53,190 bases of DNA from Acidimicrobiia bacterium (GTDB taxonomy: Bacteria > Actinomycetota > Acidimicrobiia > Acidimicrobiales > Aldehydirespiratoraceae): assembly GCA_022821685.1 (NCBI GenBank), contig JAJEDD010000007.1, positions 1 to 53,190 on the forward strand. The letters are read 5' to 3'. This document shows positions 25,405 to 33,496 of this stretch, one piece after another (the stretch's first letter is position 1; each line of letters begins with the position of its first letter). A model generated the notes under the pieces. The model worked only from the letters and a program-made list of their open reading frames with translations, was not told where the DNA came from and searched no databases. Position numbers and translations under genes: made by a program.

Positions 25405-27171
25405 CTACACGTAGTACGCGCTGCCGACTCGGTCGAACCGATCGTTGCAGAGTTGCTCGAATGCCCGGAGCGAGAGTCCGTCGGGCTTCGCGCCACCGCC
25501 GATCACAGCGCCCACAGCGACGGAGTAGAGGTAGTCGAGCTGGCGCTGCGGTGAGGTGCTGCGCTCAAGACTCTCGAGGTGGGCCGTCACGGCATCGACG
25601 GCTATGTCACCCGCACCGTTGAGCCGAGGGCTGACTCTCCTAGTGATATCGAAGGTCATGACGAGGTCGTAGAACGGCACAAGCTCTCCTCGCCGGACCT
25701 TGTAGCCCTTCTGGCTGCGTTGACCCTTGTCGAGGATCGACACCTCCGCCTGGTGAAGGCCCGCATCCTCTACCGCGTCAAGAAGCGCACTCCAAACGGC
25801 GTCATCCGAGTTGTGAAAGACGACGGAGACGCGCCCGTTCTTGACGACGACACGCTTTGCCTCTCGGAAGGAGTCCGTGAGCAGCCGCTGATAGTCGCTG
25901 ACCGTCTTGCCTCCGTCTTCGACGCGACGCGACTTGTTGACGACGATCTCTTGGTCGTTGTCGGTCGGATCTCCCAGCCACGACTCCCAAACGATGTTGC
26001 AGTCGGCGTAGTGGATGTTGTTGCCGAACGGCGGATCAGTGAACACGTAGTCGACGGAGTCGTCTGCGAGCCACCGCAGGTCTGTTGCCGATGCCTGGGT
26101 TACGTCGACGTCGCCGTCCGGGAGTACGTCGTACAGACGGCACACCTGGCGTACCTGGTGGCGGAATACCTCGAAGACGTTGGGTTCCGAGATCAGTTGC
26201 GGGATGAAGAGAGTGCCTGTGAGCGGACGCTGGCCTCCCTTCGCGTTGTAGCGTCGCATGCGGCTGGCGTGCCATGCCGTGTTGGTGAATGCGAACTGCA
26301 GCGCTTCGCGAACCGCCGCGTCGTCGACTCGGCCAATCCGATGCCACAGTCGCGACAGCGCTATGGCTGGCCGGCGAGCGAACATGTCGGCGACCGTCCG
26401 CACCCCGCGAAGATGCAGCGCCGACCGGATGTACATCTCGCGGGACGAGTCGATCGGCGCAGTCGGCATCCAATGCGTGATCCGCTGACCTCCGATCTTG
26501 TCGATCCGGCTGAGTGCTTCGACGGTGGGATCGCCGTGGACCAGCTTCCCGCCTGACTCTGGAGCGAGCGTGATCCAACGCGGCACGGATGTAATCGGCA
26601 CACCACCCCGCCGGTCGAACCACCACCTGCAGCCGTCGCACCGAATGTCACGGGGCAGCGGCCGATCGGGCTCAGTCGCATCCCAAAGGACGATCTCCGC
26701 CGCGCAGGTCGGGCACTCATAGACCTCCGACCAGACGGTGTGGCGGGCCAGCCCGTGGACTACCCCGTCATCGGTGTCGACCGACGACCAATAGAGATCG
26801 CGCTCTGTGCGACGCATCCAGGAGTGGTCGAGCGTGGCGATCGCCTCGACCAGCATCTCGGGAGACACACGTCGTGTGTGGTTGCGAGCGAGGTGCACCG
26901 CTCCTGGCGACAGGTCAGATAGTGCCGCCCGTCGGCCCGTGAGCACTGCGGCAACTCCCGTCATGCCGGATCCACAGAACGGATCGGCGACCAATCCGCC
27001 TGGCACGGTCGACGCCTCTATGAAGGGCTTGATCGTCTCAGGCGGGACTTTGGTGGGATAGGTATGCGACGTGTACCAGGGCCCTCCCTTGGAGCCAGCC
27101 ACACTTGGGGGCAGCGGCCGTTGAGCAGCCAACGACGGCCTGCCTACTTCCTGTTGACGGGCAGATTCCAT
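25405..27171 (-). CDS. DNA methyltransferase 2 of a two-methylase R-M system
   Basis: A 588-aa site-specific DNA methylase. The SAM motif ADPFCGSGMTG comes first (about residues 62-72) and the catalytic FTDPPFGNNIHYAD later (about 380), a beta-class order of motifs. Between them are Cys pairs YECPTCAAE and IRCDGCRWW (probable zinc ribbon) and the recognition region. The start ATG 27171 overlaps the end of methylase 1 by 28 bp. It is a paralogue of methylase 1: both share KVP, DPFCGSG-TGVAAVLTGR, SDLSP and HNSDDAVWS. A pair of methylases usually means an asymmetric recognition sequence with one enzyme per strand. Confidence 0.87.
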   Translation of the reverse strand: MESARQQEVGRPSLAAQRPLPPSVAGSKGGPWYTSHTYPTKVPPETIKPFIEASTVPGGLVADPFCGSGMTGVAAVLTGRRAALSDLSPGAVHLARNHTRRVSPEMLVEAIATLDHSWMRRTERDLYWSSVDTDDGVVHGLARHTVWSEVYECPTCAAEIVLWDATEPDRPLPRDIRCDGCRWWFDRRGGVPITSVPRWITLAPESGGKLVHGDPTVEALSRIDKIGGQRITHWMPTAPIDSSREMYIRSALHLRGVRTVADMFARRPAIALSRLWHRIGRVDDAAVREALQFAFTNTAWHASRMRRYNAKGGQRPLTGTLFIPQLISEPNVFEVFRHQVRQVCRLYDVLPDGDVDVTQASATDLRWLADDSVDYVFTDPPFGNNIHYADCNIVWESWLGDPTDNDQEIVVNKSRRVEDGGKTVSDYQRLLTDSFREAKRVVVKNGRVSVVFHNSDDAVWSALLDAVEDAGLHQAEVSILDKGQRSQKGYKVRRGELVPFYDLVMTFDITRRVSPRLNGAGDIAVDAVTAHLESLERSTSPQRQLDYLYSVAVGAVIGGGAKPDGLSLRAFEQLCNDRFDRVGSAYYV

Positions 27172-28904
27172 GCGTTGCCTCTCCTCTCAAGAATCTCGCT
27201 ACACAGAGACTCGACGGCGGCGAAGCTCCAGCCGGCGGGCGATGCGCCCTCGGCGAGCAAGTATCGCATCACCTGCGAGTGCAGCCAGGGGGTAGTGCGA
27301 CGCGATGCAGGCTGGTGCGCGACGTACTCCCTTAGTTCCTTCTCGATCTCGGCTCGATCCACTTCGCGGCGCTGGGCATTTGGACTGGCTTGGGTTCCAG
27401 CGGCAAGGTGCATCACGAGGTCGAAGTTGGCGACCTTCTCACCCTTGTCCTCATGTCGGAGTCCCTTGAATGACGCCTGCCCCTTGTCCATCACGACGGC
27501 AGCTTCCACGCGCAGCCCCGCCGAATCGACAGCGTTCTGTATGGACGACCAGACCGCATCATCGGAGTTGTGGAACTGCAGTGACGCCCAAGCACCCGGC
27601 CGCATCACACGGCTGATTTCCCCCATCGCCCGGCTCATCGCCTTCTCATAATCGTCGAGCGTCGTTCGGCCCAACTCGGCCGTCAACCGCCTGTTGACCA
27701 CAGTCTCAGCAGCAACATCGGTCTGCTCACCCAGCCACGCCTCCCACAGGAACGACGAGTCGCTGTAGTAGATGTTCGAGCCGAATGGCGGATCGGTGAA
27801 CACATAATCGACGCTGCCATCCGCTACCCAGGCGATCTGCTCGGCGGCTCCGAGGTGTACTTCACACGATCCAGGCGCGTCCCAGGTCTGCCGGTACATG
27901 TCGGTGATGGTGGCGAGCTTGCGGCGGAAGAGGCTGAAGACGTTGAACTCGTAGTTCAGCGATGCCAGGTACATGGTGGACGACAGGACGTTGGTCGGTC
28001 GCCTCGGGTGCCACTGGTAGCGACGAGACGCACGGTTGACGCTCGCGGTGAACACGAAGCGAAGGCCGGCGCGAATCGAGTCTTCCTCAACCTGCCCGAT
28101 CGCATTCCAGAGTGCCGACAGCGCGTACAGATTGCGCGCCGTGAAGAAATCCGCCGAGGTGACGATCCCTTGAACCTCGTGCTGGGCTCGCCACATCTCG
28201 CGCCATGATTCCCAGGGAACGCTCGGGTACCAGTGCGGGATGGTGGCCCGTTCGACTCGGCTTCCCTGTCCCGCTGCCTCGACCGGCCTCACGAGTCGAG
28301 CCGCTTGACTGTCGAGGCTGATGTTCTCTTGCACCGGCTGGGAACGCAGCCAGTGGAGATCCGTCTTCTTGAAGGGCCCATGGCCCACGGGACACGACAG
28401 CCTCTTTAGGACAGCCCCCGCCTCATGGTCCACAGCCGCGTCCCAGAACAAGATCTCATGCTCACACGTCAAGCACCGATACACGTCGGACCAGACCGTG
28501 TACTCGATCCGTCCTCCGGGCACCCCATAGAGATCCATCTCCAGTGGCCCGAATCCGCCAAGTAGCTCGGATGCGACCTGCTTGAAGCGATCAGGGTCGA
28601 CTCGCGCGGTGTACCCGCGAGCGATGTGGACCGCGGCCGGCGACAGGTCGGACAGCACGGCGTGCCGCCCAGTCAGCACCGCGGCAACGCCTGTCTGACC
28701 AGACCCGCAGAACGGGTCAAGCACCACGTCCCCAGGATCGGTGTAGTACTCAATCAGCTGGATGAGCCCCTCCACCGGCACCTTCGTGTGGTACGAGTGC
28801 GCCCGGTAGAAGACGCTCCCCTTACCGCCCGCGATGTTGTCCGTCATCGGCTCACGAGACCGAGCCTCGTCCAGAGCCAACTGTCGATGATAGAGGTCAA
28901 CCAT
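27144..28904 (-). CDS. DNA methyltransferase 1 of a two-methylase R-M system
   Basis: A 586-aa paralogue of the neighbouring methylase with motif VLDPFCGSGQTGVAAV near residue 65, the catalytic FTDPPFGSNIYYSD near 390, and a Cys pair YRCLTCEHE followed by LSCPVGH. The second Cys pair of the zinc ribbon is less complete than in methylase 2 (C..H). ATG 28904 is chosen because AAGGCGG lies 5 bp ahead; an upstream ATG at 28955 adds a non-conserved leader. It is the first gene of the M1-M2-R operon. Confidence 0.87.
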   Translation of the reverse strand: MVDLYHRQLALDEARSREPMTDNIAGGKGSVFYRAHSYHTKVPVEGLIQLIEYYTDPGDVVLDPFCGSGQTGVAAVLTGRHAVLSDLSPAAVHIARGYTARVDPDRFKQVASELLGGFGPLEMDLYGVPGGRIEYTVWSDVYRCLTCEHEILFWDAAVDHEAGAVLKRLSCPVGHGPFKKTDLHWLRSQPVQENISLDSQAARLVRPVEAAGQGSRVERATIPHWYPSVPWESWREMWRAQHEVQGIVTSADFFTARNLYALSALWNAIGQVEEDSIRAGLRFVFTASVNRASRRYQWHPRRPTNVLSSTMYLASLNYEFNVFSLFRRKLATITDMYRQTWDAPGSCEVHLGAAEQIAWVADGSVDYVFTDPPFGSNIYYSDSSFLWEAWLGEQTDVAAETVVNRRLTAELGRTTLDDYEKAMSRAMGEISRVMRPGAWASLQFHNSDDAVWSSIQNAVDSAGLRVEAAVVMDKGQASFKGLRHEDKGEKVANFDLVMHLAAGTQASPNAQRREVDRAEIEKELREYVAHQPASRRTTPWLHSQVMRYLLAEGASPAGWSFAAVESLCSEILERRGNAWNLPVNRK

Positions 28905-29273
28905 GATCTGCCGCCTTCGTTCCGTAGAAGCAGACGGCGGACATCTCGCCAACACTACGTCGGTTCGACGAAGCCCTCCGAAGAACGGCCAAGAAAGGAG
29001 CGGCCCGGTGACGAGACATAGCCTGACAACCTACGGACCGGGTGTGACACTTTCCGAACGCATGTTCATATTCTGCCGGTCGCCGACCGTCGGGTGGATG
29101 CCCGAGGATCTGACGAGTGGTGAGATGCGAGCTACGCGAATGACTGATGCGGTGGGTCTCGCGCGGGGACCAGCGGGGTTTCGGTGCGGTGCTGTGAGAA
29201 GCGGATGCTAACCGGGCGGTAAACTACTGGTAGCCATAGGCCACCGCTCGGTTGTTGCGAAGGTGGTGTTGGC
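28905..29273. other. Right boundary of the accessory block, no gene seen
   Basis: About 370 bp between the R-M operon start and the VOC gene. It holds the operon promoter region and one SOS-box-like site. I found no copy of the tRNA-Glu att core here, so the right end of the second block is not defined. Frames present are short and not protein-like. Confidence 0.5.
29055..29068. promoter_or_regulatory. LexA/SOS-box-like site
   Basis: CGAACGCATGTTCA fits the actinobacterial LexA pattern CGAAC-N4-GTTCG except for the last base. The GAAC/GTTC half-sites are perfect. It lies 150 bp upstream of methylase 1. A single site found by eye; chance is not excluded. Confidence 0.35.
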
Positions 29274-29633
29274 TCAGGCGGGTTGGTTTAGTTCGATCAG
29301 GTTGCCAGCTGGGTCGCTGAAGAAGGTTTGGCGGGCAGGCGTGCCCGGCAGGGGCTTGGGGTCGTCAACTTCCACCCCCTGATCTCGTAGCTCTGATACG
29401 GCGGCGTCGATGTCGTTCACCTTGAAGGCCCAGTGCTGGCCCTCGGGCGGCACCCAGCCCTCGACCTCGATCAGGTGCACCTCGCCGCCGCCGGGGCTCT
29501 GCAGCCAGCGGCCTTCGAAGCCGAAGTCGGGCCGGGGGAGCACGGTCATGCCCAGCACCTCGGTGTAGAACGGCGCCACGGCCTCCACATCGGCGACATT
29601 GATCGATACGTGGTGGACCGGCCCGAGTTCCAT
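29274..29633 (-). CDS. VOC-family (glyoxalase-like) protein
   Basis: A 119-aa vicinal oxygen chelate protein, a single-domain metal enzyme fold that dimerises. Landmarks: VHHVSINVADVEAVAPFYTE at residues 6-25, HLIEVEGW with a likely Glu ligand, HWAFKVNDIDAAVSEL with a His, and PAGNLIELNQPA at the end. The start ATG 29633 precedes the dispersed repeat. The reaction (lyase, dioxygenase or resistance protein) cannot be assigned. It is the first core gene to the right of the accessory block. Confidence 0.82.
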   Translation of the reverse strand: MELGPVHHVSINVADVEAVAPFYTEVLGMTVLPRPDFGFEGRWLQSPGGGEVHLIEVEGWVPPEGQHWAFKVNDIDAAVSELRDQGVEVDDPKPLPGTPARQTFFSDPAGNLIELNQPA

Positions 29634-29719
29634 GGACGCCAACGCTAGCGGCGGCGGCTGTGGCCGCGTGGGGTGCTGCTGCCAGATGCTGGGGGCACTC
29701 GCTGCCTGCATCACGTTGG

Positions 29720-29850
29720 TCCGCTCGGATGCTGAGGCCGAGCGAATAGGCGAGCGATTCCGGCCCATACGGGCGAGGCCGCGGGCTGTGACGCTTGGGG
29801 TTTGGGCGGCCCGTGAGCGCAGCGAACATGAGCGGGAGTGGCCCCGCTGC
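29720..29850. repeat. Dispersed intergenic repeat, long copy
   Basis: In order: GGATGCTGAGGCCGAGCG, ATAGGCGAGCGATTCCGGCC, CATACGGGCGAGGCCG, CTTGGGGTTTGGGCGGCCCG, TGAGCGCAGCGAACATGAGC and GGGAGTGGCCCCGCTGCGAC. This is the fullest copy and serves as a reference for the family. Confidence 0.85.
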
Positions 29851-29868
29851 GACGCGACCGGCTTTCAC

Positions 29869-30636
29869 CTATTTGCGCGCCTGCTGAGCTTGGGAGCCTG
29901 CGCCGGGTGGTTGAGCTTGCTCGGAGAACCACCGGAGGTCTTGCCCGGCCACCGCGCCGACGATTATCACCGAGGGGGACGGCACGGCGTCGCGTCCGAG
30001 ATCGCTGAGAGCTCCCCGCCATGTTTGCTGGTGCGCGTAGGTGGCCCAGTGGACCCAGGCGGTGGGGGTGTCGCCGGCCAGACCGGCGGCGAGGAGTCGA
30101 TCCCGGATGCCGGCGGCGCGTCCCGCTCCCATCAAGATGCTGATAGTTCCGCCAAGCCTGGCGATGGCCTCCCAGTCGACGGTGTGCTCGCTGGAGGGGT
30201 CCTCGTGGCCGGTCACCACCGTGAAAGACAGCGCCCGCTGGCGCAGGGTCACCGGTATTCCCGCGTAGGAGGCCGCGGCGATGGCAGAGGTCACGCCGGG
30301 CACTATCTCGAAGTCCACACCCGCCGCCGACAACGCAGCCGCCTCCTCTCCGCCTCGGGCGAACACGCAGGGATCGCCGCCCTTCAGCCGGACAACAGTC
30401 AGCCCCGCCCGGCCCTTGGCGACTAGGAGCTCGTTGATCTCAGACTGGGTGAGCGTCGGTTGGCGAGGCAGCTTGGCTGCGCTGATGATCTCAGCGCCTC
30501 GGGGTGCGAGATCGAGCAGCTCGGTGGACACCAGACGGTCGTGCACGACCACGTCGGCCCGGCCCAGCACCCTGGCGCCCTTCACGGTGATGAGGCCCGG
30601 ATCGCCCGGTCCCGCGCCCACCAGGTACACGGTCAC
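29869..30636 (-). CDS. cobA: Uroporphyrinogen-III C-methyltransferase
   Basis: SUMT (255 aa) adds two SAM-derived methyl groups to uroporphyrinogen III to give precorrin-2, the entry to cobalamin and siroheme. Motifs: VYLVGAGPGDPGLIT at residues 3-17, VVRLKGGDPCVFARGGEE near 87, and the VPGVTSAIAAASYAGIP block near 120. No CysG dehydrogenase or HemD domain is fused. GTG 30636 is chosen because GGAGGG precedes it and the family N-terminus starts there. It diverges from the riboswitch-controlled cbtBA genes, which links both to cobalamin. Confidence 0.93.
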   Translation of the reverse strand: MTVYLVGAGPGDPGLITVKGARVLGRADVVVHDRLVSTELLDLAPRGAEIISAAKLPRQPTLTQSEINELLVAKGRAGLTVVRLKGGDPCVFARGGEEAAALSAAGVDFEIVPGVTSAIAAASYAGIPVTLRQRALSFTVVTGHEDPSSEHTVDWEAIARLGGTISILMGAGRAAGIRDRLLAAGLAGDTPTAWVHWATYAHQQTWRGALSDLGRDAVPSPSVIIVGAVAGQDLRWFSEQAQPPGAGSQAQQARK

Positions 30637-30734
30637 TGCTGCACCCTCCTCGCCGGCCCGGAATGAGTCCCGGCGACCGCCACCCGCGGCCCCACCGCAA
30701 GCAGCCAGCTCAGCCACGGGCGGCTAGGGTACCG

Positions 30735-30826
30735 GGCCGCTGGGGGAACGTCGGTGAGAATCCGGGCCTGTCCCGCAGCTTTGGAGCCGAGGGTCCGCCC
30801 GAAGCCAAGCCAGAGCGCCAGCGGCC
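30735..30826 (+). promoter_or_regulatory. Cobalamin (AdoCbl) riboswitch
   Basis: A closing stem GGCCGCTGG (30735-30743) pairs perfectly with CCAGCGGCC (30818-30826). Inside are the conserved blocks GGGAACGTCGGTGAGAATCC and GGGCCTGTCCCGCAGCTTT, then GCCAAGCCAGAGCGCC, close to the B12 box. It is placed 40 bp ahead of cbtB and should lower expression of cbtBA when cobalamin is abundant. Confidence 0.9.
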
Positions 30827-30866
30827 GGGGCTGAGGAGCCCGCCACAACCACGAGGATGGATCGAC

Positions 30867-31064
30867 ATGGACACCGCCGTCATCGCCCCCGCCGCGCCAG
30901 CCCCCGTGCGGGTGCCCGCCCTCGGCTGGGCGGCGGCCTTCGGCGCGGTTGTGCTGATGTACCTCTGCTTCAACGAGAACGGGGTATTGCTCGCCCAGTC
31001 CTGGGAAGTGCTCCACGAGTTCTTCCACGACGGCCGCCATGTCTTCGGCGTCCCCTGCCACTGA
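30867..31064 (+). CDS. cbtB: CbtB-type predicted cobalt transporter subunit
   Basis: A 65-aa protein with one transmembrane helix (about residues 18-37) and a His-rich C-terminus (HEFFHDGRHVFGVPCH) that fits the CbtB metal-binding tail. It is the first gene behind the cobalamin riboswitch, and its end overlaps cbtA by 26 bp. CbtA/CbtB are predicted cobalt uptake proteins known mostly from riboswitch context; direct biochemical proof is scarce. Confidence 0.88.
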   Translation: MDTAVIAPAAPAPVRVPALGWAAAFGAVVLMYLCFNENGVLLAQSWEVLHEFFHDGRHVFGVPCH

Positions 31065-31890
31065 TGCCGTAGCGTCAGCCGGACGCTTCCAAGGCGGTCC
31101 CCACCAGCAGGCAGACATCAGCTTCGGCACCATTCTGCGGCGAGCGGTGCTGGCCGGTCTGCTGGCGGGCGCCACAGCAGCCGTCTACGTGGGGCTGGTG
31201 GCCGAGGACTCGATCGACGCCGCCATCGCCATCGAGGAAGCCGCCGCGGCTGCCGATCACGACGCCGATCACGATGCCGGTCAGTCCGCCGACTCCGGCG
31301 GCGCAACCCAGCACCACGGCGACGAGGCCCTGTTCACACGCGGCCAGCAGGTTGTGGGGGGCCTCGTCGCCGCGGTGATCTTCGGTCTGGTCATCGGCGT
31401 GGTGTTCGCCACGGTCTACGCCGCCATCCGCCACAGGATCACCGTCGGCAGCGAGACGGGTCGGATGCTGCTGCTGGCCTCGGCGGCCTACCTGGTCACC
31501 GCGGTGCTGCCCGCTCTGAAGTATCCCGCCAACCCGCCCGCGGTCGGCGATCCCGACACCGTCAACGAGCGCACCCTGCTCTATTTCGGTTTCCTGGCTG
31601 TAGCCATAATCGGCGCCTTCGCGGTGGGCATGCTCTATGTGCGTCTCGCGGCCCGGCTCGATCGCTCTGCGGCCGTGGTCGTCGCCGGGGCCGCGGCGCT
31701 GGTCGGCACCGCAGTGCTGCTCACTGTGTGGCCCTCCGGTGGAGACTTGGTGGCCGATGACTTTCCGGCGCAGCTGCTGTGGGACTTCCGCCTCGAGTCG
31801 CTGGCCACGCTGACGATCATCTGGACGACGTTCGCATTGGCAATGGGGTGGATGAGCCGGACTCGCTCGGCTGTTCGCTCGGCCTCCTAG
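31039..31890 (+). CDS. cbtA: CbtA-type predicted cobalt transporter
   Basis: A 283-aa membrane protein with about five to six hydrophobic segments: near 33-52, 103-127, 140-157, 182-200, 214-232 and 258-272. A His/Asp-rich loop (AAADHDADHDAGQS and TQHHGDE, about 84-110) lies after the first segment, suited to metal capture. It is translationally coupled to cbtB and controlled by the same riboswitch. The exact start (31039) follows from the overlap; no better ATG exists. Confidence 0.87.
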   Translation: MSSASPATDAVASAGRFQGGPHQQADISFGTILRRAVLAGLLAGATAAVYVGLVAEDSIDAAIAIEEAAAAADHDADHDAGQSADSGGATQHHGDEALFTRGQQVVGGLVAAVIFGLVIGVVFATVYAAIRHRITVGSETGRMLLLASAAYLVTAVLPALKYPANPPAVGDPDTVNERTLLYFGFLAVAIIGAFAVGMLYVRLAARLDRSAAVVVAGAAALVGTAVLLTVWPSGGDLVADDFPAQLLWDFRLESLATLTIIWTTFALAMGWMSRTRSAVRSAS

Positions 31891-31892
31891 AG

Positions 31893-31983
31893 CGAGCGCC
31901 CATCGCGCCGCAGTGGGGCCATTCCCGCTCTTGTTCGCTGCGCTCACTAGCCGCCCGGGCCACGGCCTCGCAAGCTCGGCCTC
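31893..31983. repeat. Dispersed intergenic repeat, inverted copy
   Basis: GCAGTGGGGCCATTCCCGCT, CTTGTTCGCTGCGCTCAC, CGGGCCACGGCCTCGCAAGC and TCGGCCTCCTA form the reverse complement of the family core, between cbtA and mutM. Confidence 0.85.
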
Positions 31984-32787
31984 CTAGCGGCGCTGGCAGA
32001 TTGGGCACCAGGTGGTGCCGCGGGCGTCGATGATCTTGCGGCGCAATTCGGTGCCGCAGCGCTCGCAGGGTTCGCCGGCTTGTCCGTAGCAGTGCAGGTG
32101 GTGCTGGTTGGCTCCCCGCGACCCGTCGAGTGATGCGTAGTCGCGCAGGGTGGTGCCGCCGTGGTGCAGCCCCGACTCGAGCGCGGTGCGTATCGCTTCG
32201 GCCAGGCGGACGGCCCTCGGCTTCGACAGGTGGCGGACGGCCGGGTTGATCTGGGCCAGCCACAGCGCCTCGTCGGCGTAGATGTTGCCCACGCCCGCCA
32301 CCGGCCGCTGCGACAGGAGCTGGGTCTTGATGCAGCGGCGGCTGGCTCGCAGCGCTTGCCAGAGACTCTCGCCGGTGAACTGGTCGCTGAGGGGCTCGGG
32401 GCCGAGGCGGTGGAGCGTGGCGATGGTCTGGTAGCGGCCCGCCTCCACCACATGGATGCGCCCGAACCGCCGCACGTCGTGGAAGGCGAGCACGTCGCCG
32501 TCATCGAGGCGCCACCAGGCCCGCAGGTGCGGGTGGTTGCGGTCGACTTCGGGGGAGATCGACAGTCGGCCGGTCATCCCGAGATGGACGATCAGCTCGC
32601 AGCCGTCGTCGAGGGCGAGGATCAGGTACTTGCCGCGCCGCCCGACATCGGTGATCGCGCCGCCGACCGCGTCGGTTGCCGGGGCGAACTTGGCCGAGGG
32701 ATGGGCGGCCGCGTCGGTGATGGCCCGCCCGCACAGACGGGGGTCGAGCTGGGCTCGAATGGTCTCGACCTCGGGAAGCTCGGGCAC
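31984..32787 (-). CDS. mutM: Formamidopyrimidine-DNA glycosylase
   Basis: Fpg/MutM (267 aa) removes 8-oxoguanine and formamidopyrimidines and nicks the DNA. The mature N-terminal Pro-Glu of PELPEVETI directly follows the GTG start at 32787, which fixes the start because Pro2 is the catalytic nucleophile. Also present: GRRGKYLIL with the conserved Lys, HLGMTGRL, VAGVGNIYADEAL, and a C-terminal zinc finger with cysteines in EPCERCG and TWCPICQ. Upstream sequence to 32853 encodes no conserved residues. Confidence 0.95.
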   Translation of the reverse strand: MPELPEVETIRAQLDPRLCGRAITDAAAHPSAKFAPATDAVGGAITDVGRRGKYLILALDDGCELIVHLGMTGRLSISPEVDRNHPHLRAWWRLDDGDVLAFHDVRRFGRIHVVEAGRYQTIATLHRLGPEPLSDQFTGESLWQALRASRRCIKTQLLSQRPVAGVGNIYADEALWLAQINPAVRHLSKPRAVRLAEAIRTALESGLHHGGTTLRDYASLDGSRGANQHHLHCYGQAGEPCERCGTELRRKIIDARGTTWCPICQRR

Positions 32788-32834
32788 CGGCCGCACCGTA
32801 ACCGTTGAGGGCGCACAAACCGGTGAGAGCCAGT

Positions 32835-32957
32835 CGCGTCGCAGCGGGGTCATTCCCGCTCTTGTTCGCTGTGCTCACGGGCCGCCCAAACCACAGCGCA
32901 CAGCCCACGGCCTCGCCCGTATGGGCCGGGATCGCTCACCTATTCGCTCGGCCTCTT
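32835..32957. repeat. Dispersed intergenic repeat, inverted copy
   Basis: CGTCGCAGCGGGGTCATTCC, CGCTCTTGTTCGCTGTGCTC, ACGGGCCGCCCAAACC and CGGCCTCGCCCGTATGGGCC reproduce the family in reverse orientation, between mutM and the 33049 gene. Confidence 0.85.
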
Positions 32958-33048
32958 GGCGGCGGATCAGGCTGCGGCGCGAGGACCCGGTCGCTGGCAA
33001 TGTCAGGCGCCGCACCCGAGGCGGGTAGAGCGGCAGGCAAGTGGCGGG

Positions 33049-33357
33049 TCAGGCGGCGGCGGTTGCTCCGCTGGCGCCTCGCACGATCGTGTCGATGGCG
33101 TCTATGAGATCAGGTCGGCTCTTGACGTAGTCGGCCTGCTCGCCCGTCCATGGCTTCACCAGAGCCTCGGGGTCGAAACCGGCTCGCTGCCAGGCGGTGG
33201 CCACTATTCGCAGGGCCTGGTCCACCTCCGGCGCGGCGGCGGTGATGGCGGCTGCCGCCATGGCGTCCACGTCGACGGTCTCGCTGCTCACCAGGGGACG
33301 ACGGATCGTGGAGATGCGAAACCGGATCGCCTCGGCTGCGATACGAGCGTGGTTCAT
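33049..33357 (-). CDS. Hypothetical protein
   Basis: A 102-aa protein from ATG 33357 (MNHARIAAEAIRFRIS...). It is soluble and mostly helical, with PEVDQALRIVATAWQRAGFD and EQADYVKSRPDLIDAIDTIV in the C-terminal half. No family was recognised. An ATG at 33456 would add a leader that contains the DnaA-box-like site, so the later start is preferred. It lies 139 bp from the hemH stop on the same strand. Confidence 0.5.
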   Translation of the reverse strand: MNHARIAAEAIRFRISTIRRPLVSSETVDVDAMAAAAITAAAPEVDQALRIVATAWQRAGFDPEALVKPWTGEQADYVKSRPDLIDAIDTIVRGASGATAAA

Positions 33358-33406
33358 CGGCAGATGTTCCCGGGGGTTGGCTGTATACAGCATCAAGAAA
33401 ATACAG

Positions 33407-33415
33407 TTATCCACA
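33407..33415. promoter_or_regulatory. DnaA-box-like site
   Basis: TTATCCACA, the perfect 9-mer DnaA box, upstream of the 33049 gene. Isolated; see also the paired TTGTCCACA sites at 34515 and 34539. Confidence 0.35.
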
Positions 33416-33496
33416 GGGCGAATGGTGGATGGTCGGCTCATTGCGGCGGGCAGCATCGGATGTATCGGCCGACGAGCCTGGGGATGGATGCTCGGC

